Source of the DNA: an uncultured Prevotella sp.
GTDB taxonomy: Bacteria; Bacteroidota; Bacteroidia; Bacteroidales; Bacteroidaceae
Assembly: GCA_905233165.1 (NCBI GenBank)
Contig: CAJODL010000003.1
Location: forward strand, 1 to 64,000
Length of the DNA stretch: 64,000 bases
Reading direction: 5' to 3'
Below the pieces are notes generated by a model that saw nothing but the letters and a program-made list of their open reading frames with translations, made no database searches and was not told the origin of the DNA. Made by a program: the position numbers and the translations under genes. Below, piece after piece: positions 1 to 6,313 of the stretch (the stretch's first letter is position 1; every line of letters begins with the position of its first letter).

Positions 1-141
1 AAAAGTTGCGACATTGATGAGAAAATTTTGCGGCTAAGTTACTCCGCAATTGCTACATAGGCATCAGGTCGCACAATTCGAAAAAAGGAATAAGTTTTAA
101 GGACGTGGTTTTTATTTAAATCTTTAAAATTTATTACTATT

Positions 142-753
142 ATGGCAATGAAAGTTAAGGCAGTCGAAAGACTCGTGAAGTTTGAAAAAGAGGCAGCTGG
201 CAAGTATCGCTACGTCATGCAGCCTGAGTTGTACACCTCTCTCGCACAGGAGAAGGTCATCAAGGAGGCTTCTCTCCGTTCCGGAATCAGCAAGGGCGCT
301 ATGCAGGCTTGCTGGGATGCAGCTGGTGAGGTAATCAAGGCATGGGCTACTGAAGGTCACTCTGTGGCACTGCCAGGTCTCGGTACTATGCGCTTCGGAC
401 TCCGCGCCAAGGCGGTAGAGAGCGTGAATGATGTGAAGACTAAGCTCATCAAGAGCCGTCGTATCATCTTCACTCCATCAGTTGACCTGAAGGACGAACT
501 GGCTAACACCAGCATCCAGATCACTTGCTACGACCGCAACGGCGAGGTTGTGAAGCGTGTCACCTCTGACTCTGGTGAGGTGGAAGACCCGGAGGAGGGC
601 TCAGAGGGCTCTCAGAATACTCAGAATAATCAGAGTAATCAGAATACTCAGAATGAGCCCTCCGACCCTGAACCAAGCACCGGTGATGGTGACAACACTG
701 GCGGCAACACTGGCGGCGGCAGTAGCACCGGCGACGGTTGGGAAGAGGGATAA
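142..753 (+). CDS. HU-family DNA-binding protein with low-complexity tail
   Basis: A 203-residue protein. Residues 1 to about 125 look like the HU/IHF-related DNA-binding domain common in Bacteroidetes (HUDR type): it starts MAMKVKAVERLVK, has a helical N-terminal half, and then a beta-arm segment with GLGTMRFGLRAKAV near residues 75-90. From about residue 140 the protein becomes a tail rich in Glu, Ser, Asn, Gln and Gly (SQNTQNNQSNQNTQN), probably disordered. Proteins of this type bind DNA non-specifically. In other Bacteroidales they typically sit next to a smalltalk micro-gene and often near a DUF3987/VirE-type gene and an amidase; here only the smalltalk gene follows. The start ATG at 142 comes directly after an AT-rich leader. 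Family call is firm; specific role is unknown. Confidence 0.85.
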   Translation: MAMKVKAVERLVKFEKEAAGKYRYVMQPELYTSLAQEKVIKEASLRSGISKGAMQACWDAAGEVIKAWATEGHSVALPGLGTMRFGLRAKAVESVNDVKTKLIKSRRIIFTPSVDLKDELANTSIQITCYDRNGEVVKRVTSDSGEVEDPEEGSEGSQNTQNNQSNQNTQNEPSDPEPSTGDGDNTGGNTGGGSSTGDGWEEG

Positions 754-756
754 TTT

Positions 757-796
757 TAGCGGGACGAGGGCTGGGCAACGGCCCTCTCCCGACTAA
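757..796 (+). terminator. GC-rich hairpin after the HU-like gene
   Basis: The inverted repeat CGGGA-c-GAGGGC ... GCCCTC-TCCCG begins a few bases after the HU stop codon and is followed by an A-rich stretch, not a clean U-tract. It may act as a terminator or a processing/stability hairpin for the HU transcript. Confidence 0.5.
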
Positions 797-797
797 A

Positions 798-865
798 AGA
801 ATGAAAAAATGAAAGAATGAAAAAATGAAAGTGTAGAGTGTAGAGTTAAAAGTTTTTAGTTTATG
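798..865 (+). repeat. Octamer then heptamer tandem array running into smalltalk start
   Basis: Positions 798-830 hold units of about 8 bp built on gaatgaaa/aaaatgaa. From 831 the unit becomes 7 bp: gtgtaga, gtgtaga, gttaaaa, gttttta, gtttatg (831-865), each starting with GT. The last heptamer contains the ATG of the smalltalk gene at 863. No gene is seen in this interval. Confidence 0.8.
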
Positions 866-967
866 AAAAAAAATTCTTGGAAAACAATTATTCAGATGGT
901 GGTGAGCATACTCACAGCGGCATTGACTGCACTGGGCACCACAAGTTGTATGGGAGCTATACATTAA
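863..967 (+). CDS. smalltalk family micro-protein
   Basis: A 34-residue ORF: MKKNSWKTIIQMVVSILTA, then a hydrophobic stretch and a TSCMGAIH end. This matches the Bacteroidales smalltalk family: a Lys-rich start, one hydrophobic helix of about 18 residues and a conserved Thr-Ser-Cys near the C-terminus that resembles a lipobox-like Cys. It follows the HU-like gene as is usual for the family. Function is not known; it is presumably a small membrane protein. The start codon is set by the tandem heptamer array, and the stop is immediately followed by the 969-1008 hairpin. The amidase gene that often follows in related modules is absent. Confidence 0.8.
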   Translation: MKKNSWKTIIQMVVSILTAALTALGTTSCMGAIH

Positions 968-968
968 C

Positions 969-1008
969 GATAAATGGCGCAGGATGAAAACATCTTGCGC
1001 CATTTATC
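969..1008 (+). repeat. Palindromic hairpin element, copy 1
   Basis: Two 18-nt arms (GATAAATGGCGCAGGATG at 969-986 and its near-perfect complement at 991-1008) surround an AAAA loop; the only deviation is one G-U type pair. It lies 1 nt after the smalltalk stop. A second copy, in inverted orientation and with 13-bp arms, is at 27114-27145. It is probably a terminator-like hairpin that is also a dispersed element. Positions 1009-1121 hold nothing recognisable. Confidence 0.8.
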
Positions 1009-1121
1009 ATTCTTTGACTTCGTCGATACCCGTAAGACTCTCAGTTCTGTCTAAGCCTTTTCGCAGAAGCAACATCGGCTTGACATCACTGATCGCTTTG
1101 CGTGCATTCATTTTTTCATTT

Positions 1122-2039
1122 TTAACCTATGATGGCGGTATAGCCGTGGGATTTGAACTGCGCTACGCAACGCTGCAGGGTTTCGTCGGTAGGGGCTGAC
1201 ATAGCGAAGCCTTGGGGATTGAAGACAGACCATAGGCGGCGATGCTTGTCGCGCCCGACGTCATGATATAACAGGAGGTTTATTCCGCACAAGCCTTCTT
1301 GACTGGGAAGACTGTCAAGGAAGGTTGCGGTGGCTTCTATATTTGACTCGTCGGCATTGATGCCTTCGATAAGAGGTATCCGCACAAAAAACGGGGTACC
1401 GAGTTCTGATAGCATACGCAGGTTACTGAGTATGAGGTCATTGGGAACGCCGGTATAACGACGATGGAGGTCGGAGTCCATCATTTTCACATCCACAAGA
1501 AAGAGTTCACAATGACGTGCCACTTCGCGTACGATATCCTGAGAGGCAAAGAGTGTGGTATCTACGGCACGATGTAGGCCACGACGTCCCAGTTCTTTCA
1601 AAATATCGAGGGTGGCCTGAGGTTGGAAAAGGGGTTCACCGCCACAAAGTGTCACTCCTCCCCCACTATCGGTCATGATGTCGCGTTCTTTCTCTATCTC
1701 ACTCATCAAGTCGTCCATACTCCACTCCTTTCCACACATCTCCAAGGCAAGTGTAGGACATTCTTCGGCACAACGTCCACAGCGCAGGCATTCCACTCCC
1801 TCAACGGGACTTATACCAGAGGTTGTAAGCTGAATGGCACCCTGCGGACATGCGTTGACACACGATTGGCAACCGATGCATTTAGTCTGCTTATACGTCT
1901 TATGAGGACGGGAATCCCACGATTCCGGATTATGACACCACACACAACGCAAGGGGCAGCCACTGAAGAATATAGTAGTGCGGATGCCTGGTCCATCATT
2001 GATGGCGTAGCGCTTTATATCAAAGATAACAGGGGTCAT
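1122..2039 (-). CDS. Glycyl-radical enzyme activating protein (HypD-activase type)
   Basis: A radical-SAM activase of 305 residues. The SAM-cluster motif CxxxCxxC is at Cys28, Cys32, Cys35 inside GCPLRCVWCHNPES. It is followed by two 4Fe-4S ferredoxin-type motifs (Cys54/57/60/64 and Cys84/87/90/94), typical of activases for glycerol-dehydratase-like and HypD-like enzymes and absent from classic PflA. TLCGGEPLFQ follows as the SAM-binding GGE motif. The product generates the glycyl radical on the enzyme encoded just upstream: the two genes overlap by 4 bp (ATGA), so they are translationally coupled. It acts anaerobically in the cytoplasm. Assignment as activase is firm; the partner's substrate is inferred from the neighbour. 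Confidence 0.9.
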   Translation of the reverse strand: MTPVIFDIKRYAINDGPGIRTTIFFSGCPLRCVWCHNPESWDSRPHKTYKQTKCIGCQSCVNACPQGAIQLTTSGISPVEGVECLRCGRCAEECPTLALEMCGKEWSMDDLMSEIEKERDIMTDSGGGVTLCGGEPLFQPQATLDILKELGRRGLHRAVDTTLFASQDIVREVARHCELFLVDVKMMDSDLHRRYTGVPNDLILSNLRMLSELGTPFFVRIPLIEGINADESNIEATATFLDSLPSQEGLCGINLLLYHDVGRDKHRRLWSVFNPQGFAMSAPTDETLQRCVAQFKSHGYTAIIG

Positions 2040-4507
2040 TCTTCAATGTTCTCAGTGCGGGCGATAATCTCATTCTGCAGTTGTTCTGTCATATCGTTGA
2101 AGTAGTCAGAATATCCTGCTACGCGTACAAGGAGGTCGCGATAGTTGTCAGGATGCTTCTGGGCATCAAGCAGCATATCCGTATCCACAACATTGAACTG
2201 GATATGATGTCCTCCTAACCTGAAGTATGTACGTATCATACTTGCGCATTTCCTCACGTCTTCGTCACGCTTGAAGAGCTGTGGTGTGAAACGCACATTG
2301 AGCAGGGTTCCACCGCTCTTGGTCTGGTCGAGTTTGCCCAGAGACTTAATGACGGCAGTAGGACCGTGTGAGTCGCTGCCGTGAGCTGGCGACGTACCAT
2401 CGCTGATGGCAAAGTGGGCAAAGCGTCCGTTAGGGGTTGCACCACATACTGAGCCAAAGTAATTGTGACATGTGGTGGAAAGCATATTGAGATGGGTCTT
2501 TCCGCCTCGTGTATTAGGACGTCCCTCGATGGCTTTCACCAGGTCTTCATATACCCGTACTGCGATGTCGTCGGCATAGGAATCATCATTGCCGAAGAAA
2601 GGTGTATGGTTGCGAATATAAAGGCGCATTGATTCGAGTGAATTATGGGATGGGGAATGTGAAGAATCTGCTGGCGCTGTGCCCCAGTTGGCCTTGCAGG
2701 CCTCAAGCATCTGGTCCATCGTGTAGCGTTTGTCCTCAAAAACGTGTTTCTTCAATGTGGTAAAGCAGTCGGTGATAGTACCCAGACCTGTACATTGGAT
2801 ATACGTGGTATTATAACGGGCACCTCCGCTATAGTAGTCGCGTCCCTTCTCTATGCAGTCATCGATATAGAGACTCAGGAATGTTGCTGGAGCATAGAGC
2901 GAGAACATACGCTCGATATAGTTGTTGACGGAGAGTTTGAGGTTTACGAAATACTCCATCTGGCGATGCCAGGCTTCGTAGAGTTCCTCGAAAGTCGTAA
3001 AGTTACGAGGGTCGCCGGTTTCCAAACCCAGTTTCTTTCCTGTTTCAGGGTCTATGCCGTTGTTCAGGGTAATCTCCAGAATCTTCGGGGTATTCAGATA
3101 TCCCGTCAGCAGATATGCCTCTTTACCGAATGCTCCCACCTCAATACATCCGGAGCAGCCTCCCTCACGGGCATCCTCAATAGTCTTGCCGGCACGAGTC
3201 ATCTCTTTGACATATACATCAGGATTGAAGATGCTGGGGTAACCGTGTCCAAGGCGTATGACCTTCAGGCCTGCCATCAGAAAATCGTCAGGGGTGTTCT
3301 GGGCTATGTGAATACTGAGACCTGGCTGTAACTGGTGCAGTTCTTCCTGTATCTCAAGAATCATGTATGACAGTTCGTTGACGCCACTATTGCCGTCACG
3401 ATCTACGCCACCGATGTTGATATTGGTAAAGTCGTTGTATGTTCCTGACTCAAGAGCCGTCACGCCCACCTTCGGAGGTGCTGGCTGGTTGTTGAACTTT
3501 ATCCACAGACACGACAGCAACTCCTTTGCTTCGTCACGTGTCAGGGTGCCGTCGGCAAGTCCTTTCTGATAGAAAGGATACAGGTGTTGGTCTATATGGC
3601 CCGGATTCATGGAGTCCCATCCATTCAGTTCTGTCACCGTACCCAAGTGAACGAACCAGTACATCTGTATAGCCTCCCACATATCGCGTGGAGCATGAGC
3701 CGGTACCCAACGGCATACGTCGGCAATCTTCTTCAGTTCCGCTATGCGGGCTTTTATTTGCTGTTTGCTGTTGGCTGCTGGCTGCTGGCTGCTTAGTTCC
3801 TCTATCATCTTTTCTGCCAGTTCTGCATGACGCTCTGCAAACATTATCGCAGCATCACACGAGATGGCCATTGCCTCCAGTTCCTGCTGCTTGTCAGTAG
3901 CCTCCGGGTCATTGATATAATCCAGTGCCTTTATGCGCTGTTCTATGCGTGCCTTCACGTCCAGAAGGCCTTCGTGGTACATCTTTCCGTCCATAGCAGT
4001 ATGACCTGCCGCACGCTGTTCCATGAACTCAGTGAAGACACCTGCATGGTATGCTTCTTCCCATTCTTTGGAAACATGGTTGAAAATGCGTTCACGCTGG
4101 GTCTTGCCTGCCCAGTAGGGGATGACCTCGCGTTCATAGGTATCGATGTCTTCCTGGGAAATGTGGTAGCTCTGCAACTCACGGGTATCGAGAGTATGGA
4201 GGTCCTCAACGGAGTGGCAAGTAAGCTCCGGAAAGGTCGGAACGGCCTTGGGAACAGGGCCGCGTTCACCCACGATGAGTTCATCATCACCAATATAGAT
4301 GGTCTTCTTCTTGCATATCTCGTAGAAATTCCTGGCGCGTAGTACTGGCGTCGGCATAGTGCCATAGTGTGTTTTATAGAACTCTGTCTCTATGAGTGCG
4401 CGTTCTATACTCAGCGTCGTTGGCGTATCGAAATTCTGCTGACGCAGACGACGTATGCGGCCATTCATGCCACCTTCATTCTCTGGATACTTTATAGTAT
4501 AATTCAT
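2036..4507 (-). CDS. hypD: Glycyl-radical enzyme, trans-4-hydroxy-L-proline dehydratase-like
   Basis: An oxygen-sensitive glycyl-radical enzyme of 823 residues. The catalytic loop GGCSGCIEVG gives thiyl Cys454 and base Glu456; the C-terminal RVAGYSDYF gives radical Gly798, 25 residues from the end as in the family. Along its whole length it reads like Clostridioides HypD as I remember it (shared ELIVGE, FTEFMEQRA-GHT, PAPPKVG, FGKEAY). The HypD substrate residues I recall map to Phe161, His169, Asp298, Ser354, Asp359, Phe360 and Tyr470, all conserved. HypD dehydrates hydroxyproline to pyrroline-5-carboxylate. No proC is nearby. An alternative start is Met14 (4468), preceded by GAAGGTGG. Residues 239-250 are an insertion encoded by a heptamer array. 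A related substrate cannot be excluded. Confidence 0.75.
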   Translation of the reverse strand: MNYTIKYPENEGGMNGRIRRLRQQNFDTPTTLSIERALIETEFYKTHYGTMPTPVLRARNFYEICKKKTIYIGDDELIVGERGPVPKAVPTFPELTCHSVEDLHTLDTRELQSYHISQEDIDTYEREVIPYWAGKTQRERIFNHVSKEWEEAYHAGVFTEFMEQRAAGHTAMDGKMYHEGLLDVKARIEQRIKALDYINDPEATDKQQELEAMAISCDAAIMFAERHAELAEKMIEELSSQQPAANSKQQIKARIAELKKIADVCRWVPAHAPRDMWEAIQMYWFVHLGTVTELNGWDSMNPGHIDQHLYPFYQKGLADGTLTRDEAKELLSCLWIKFNNQPAPPKVGVTALESGTYNDFTNINIGGVDRDGNSGVNELSYMILEIQEELHQLQPGLSIHIAQNTPDDFLMAGLKVIRLGHGYPSIFNPDVYVKEMTRAGKTIEDAREGGCSGCIEVGAFGKEAYLLTGYLNTPKILEITLNNGIDPETGKKLGLETGDPRNFTTFEELYEAWHRQMEYFVNLKLSVNNYIERMFSLYAPATFLSLYIDDCIEKGRDYYSGGARYNTTYIQCTGLGTITDCFTTLKKHVFEDKRYTMDQMLEACKANWGTAPADSSHSPSHNSLESMRLYIRNHTPFFGNDDSYADDIAVRVYEDLVKAIEGRPNTRGGKTHLNMLSTTCHNYFGSVCGATPNGRFAHFAISDGTSPAHGSDSHGPTAVIKSLGKLDQTKSGGTLLNVRFTPQLFKRDEDVRKCASMIRTYFRLGGHHIQFNVVDTDMLLDAQKHPDNYRDLLVRVAGYSDYFNDMTEQLQNEIIARTENIEE
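3758..3799 (-). repeat. Heptamer array inside the hypD-like coding sequence
   Basis: On the plus strand the units are ttgctgt, ttgctgt, tggctgc, tggctgc, tggctgc, then a diverged ttagttc, all exactly 7 bp. It encodes the Ser/Gln/Ala-rich stretch SSQQPAANSKQQ at about residues 239-250. This stretch lies in a helical linker region and makes the protein about 11 residues longer than HypD at this point. Confidence 0.85.
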
Positions 4508-4542
4508 TTAATAAATAATTAACTTTTTTATGGGTTATAGGA

Positions 4543-5538
4543 TCACTCACTTCTCCCGAGCATCTTCTCTATCGACTGGAGGACGCGCTGGTAGGGTTCG
4601 GACTTGGTGTAGCCGAGGTTCTTCTTCAGCATTTCGCTGATGTCGCTGACGGAACGCATATATGCCGACAACTCGTTCTGCATCTGCACCACGTGTTTTG
4701 CCTTGCGGCGTATCTCAGTCTCGCGCTGCCGGCGCAGCTCTTCGCAGACGGTCTGCATGGTAGGCACCACAATGCCGTCGAACAGATGGTGGCCCTGAAT
4801 GTAGAGGTATGTGGTATCGGGTGTAACGCCAAGCGAGAGAAGCGAGTCTTTTGTACGCAAATACTCTTCCTTCATATTAGGGAAACGACGCTGCAGCTCG
4901 TTGACCTTCACGCGCACCTTGTGGTGCAGCTTATTGAACACCTCATTCAACTGCTCCGTGCGCTTGTGCTGGATGCGGGCAACGGTATTGAAGTCCGTAA
5001 TGGTGAAGGAGCCGTATTCGCGACGGCGATACATCATGATATTCCACACAAACAGGGGGAATATGATGCGGCTGTAGCGGGACAGGAAGTCAACGAAATC
5101 GAAGGTGGGAGCATCATTGAGCGTTGCCATAACGCAGACGTTATGCAGGGAAGGGGCATAACACTGATAATTCTCTATGGCATAGACGAAGGTGTGTATG
5201 ACATACGGATTGTCGAGCATGAAGGCGGAGTCGTGATTGGCTCCCTGCAGCAGGTAGTCGTAGTCGGCATCGACACAGGCTATCATATCACGCCCCATAC
5301 CATTGCGCATAAGAGACAGAAAGGCCGACTTCTTGCCCTTCGAGAGATTGGAACGGATGGGGAGCATCACCTCAAAATAACGTGTCTCGTCTTCAAACTC
5401 ACTCAATATCATGCGCCAGAAGAACACATCGTCATAGCTCTCCACATACGCCACAATACGGCGGCGGCTGCCCTTACCACGCAGGGTATTAGCAGCAGAG
5501 AAATAATCGGAATTGATATGGCTTTTTATTGAGGTCAA
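4543..5538 (-). CDS. DUF4435 / TOPRIM-like protein (AriB-like)
   Basis: A 331-residue protein with the DUF4435 signature. The motif YVESYDDVFFW (Glu33, Asp37) matches the family's VEGxxDxxFW, and ACVDADYD (Asp90, Asp92, Asp94) matches the acidic TOPRIM cluster. The rest is charged and helical. DUF4435 is the effector domain of AriB in the PARIS anti-phage system, where it works with an ABC-type ATPase; here the gene sits 57 bp downstream of a small ABC-type ATPase in the same order. It could instead be a conserved core pair of unknown function. Both acidic motifs are intact, so it is likely active. Start chosen at the first in-frame ATG, next to the ggtcaaa array. Confidence 0.7.
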   Translation of the reverse strand: MTSIKSHINSDYFSAANTLRGKGSRRRIVAYVESYDDVFFWRMILSEFEDETRYFEVMLPIRSNLSKGKKSAFLSLMRNGMGRDMIACVDADYDYLLQGANHDSAFMLDNPYVIHTFVYAIENYQCYAPSLHNVCVMATLNDAPTFDFVDFLSRYSRIIFPLFVWNIMMYRRREYGSFTITDFNTVARIQHKRTEQLNEVFNKLHHKVRVKVNELQRRFPNMKEEYLRTKDSLLSLGVTPDTTYLYIQGHHLFDGIVVPTMQTVCEELRRQRETEIRRKAKHVVQMQNELSAYMRSVSDISEMLKKNLGYTKSEPYQRVLQSIEKMLGRSE

Positions 5539-5601
5539 AGGTCAAAAGTCAAAAGTCAAAGGTCTAAGGTCAAATTATGAATTATGCATTATGCATTACC
5601 T
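5533..5601 (-). repeat. Two heptamer arrays between ATPase and DUF4435 genes
   Basis: On the plus strand ggtcaaa/agtcaaa/ggtctaa is repeated six times at exactly 7 bp (5533-5574), followed without a gap by attatga, attatgc, attatgc and attacct (5574-5601). The first array overlaps the start of the DUF4435 gene and the second overlaps the stop codon of the ATPase gene. Confidence 0.85.
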
Positions 5602-6282
5602 AACCGTTATGTCTGACACTTCGGTTACCTTATCGAGCCAGCCGTTCATGATGACGGCAGGGGAATGGGTGGTGAGGATGAGCTGGATGTTGGGATTCAT
5701 CTCTGTGATGATGCTTACCAGTTCCTGCTGCCAATCGACATGCAGGCTCACCTCCGGTTCGTCCATAAAGAGGACGTATGGCTGCTGGTCTTCAAGAAGA
5801 ACAGTAAGGAGTATGAGCATCATCTGCTTCTCACCGGAGGACAACTGCCGCGTTGTCAGGATGTCGCCCTCCTGCAGAAGACGTATGCCATCAGCATCTC
5901 GCAAAATAACCTTTTCGGTCTGCCCAAAGAGTTTATCGACGTGGTCGTAGAAGAGCTGTATGCAACCCCCTCTCTGACCCTCCCCAAGGGAGAGGGAATT
6001 CTTATAGGCCATGAAATCTTTTTCCAGCTTATCGAGCAACGCATCGGGCTCAATAGTGAATTTCTCAATGACATCACAACGGAGTTCCGTAGCATCTTCA
6101 GGAAAGAGCGTCAGATGAACGCCGTCTGAATTAAGGAGCGTCTTGCGGAGTATCGTACTCTTTCCGATACCATTAACGCCGCTGAGAATATTGACATGTC
6201 TGTCAAGATGCCACAGGATATGCTTCCGCTTACCCCAAAGGGCATCAATCTCTACCGTTTTTATATATTCTGCGTATTTCAT
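5596..6282 (-). CDS. Small ABC/AAA-type ATPase (AriA-like partner)
   Basis: A 228-residue ATPase with the full ABC-ATPase motif set: Walker A GVNGIGKST (residues 35-43), signature LSSGEKQ, Walker B YVLFMDEPE, and the H-loop TTHSP. There are no membrane segments, so it is a cytosolic AAA/ABC ATPase of the type paired with nucleases (OLD, PARIS AriA). It is much shorter than typical AriA (about 430 residues or more) because the region between Walker A and the signature is small. Residues 96-106 (SLSLGEGQRGG) look like an inserted GC-rich repeat. It precedes the DUF4435 gene, which suggests a two-protein module. Family is firm; the defence role is inference. Confidence 0.75.
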   Translation of the reverse strand: MKYAEYIKTVEIDALWGKRKHILWHLDRHVNILSGVNGIGKSTILRKTLLNSDGVHLTLFPEDATELRCDVIEKFTIEPDALLDKLEKDFMAYKNSLSLGEGQRGGCIQLFYDHVDKLFGQTEKVILRDADGIRLLQEGDILTTRQLSSGEKQMMLILLTVLLEDQQPYVLFMDEPEVSLHVDWQQELVSIITEMNPNIQLILTTHSPAVIMNGWLDKVTEVSDITVR

Positions 6283-6287
6283 ATGAA

Positions 6288-6309
6288 AGTCAAAAGGTCA
6301 AAGGTCAAA
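6288..6309 (-). repeat. Heptamer array upstream of the ATPase gene
   Basis: The plus strand reads agtcaaa, a 1-bp spacer, then ggtcaaa twice. It is the same heptamer word as the array at 5533-5574, so the ATPase gene is bracketed by the same repeat word. Confidence 0.75.
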
Positions 6310-6313
6310 GGCG

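Noticed and set aside
1..60. End of an upstream coding frame at the left edge
   Set aside because: A 19-codon open stretch ends at a TAG at 58-60, but there is too little sequence to support a gene.
560..1003. Minus-strand ORF starting MAQDVF over the smalltalk region
   Set aside because: It arises from the hairpin arm; the same false start MAQDVF occurs at the second hairpin copy (27145).
2744..3331. 195-residue plus-strand ORF opposite the hypD-like gene
   Set aside because: It is fully antisense to a conserved glycyl-radical domain and shows no domain, signal or promoter. It is a shadow ORF.
2036..4507. Classic pyruvate formate-lyase
   Set aside because: PFL has a Cys-Cys pair at the active site; this enzyme has the single-Cys GCIE loop, and its activase carries extra ferredoxin motifs.
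4693..5532. 279-residue plus-strand ORF opposite the DUF4435 gene
   Set aside because: It is antisense to conserved TOPRIM motifs and has repetitive hydrophobic/His content typical of shadow frames.
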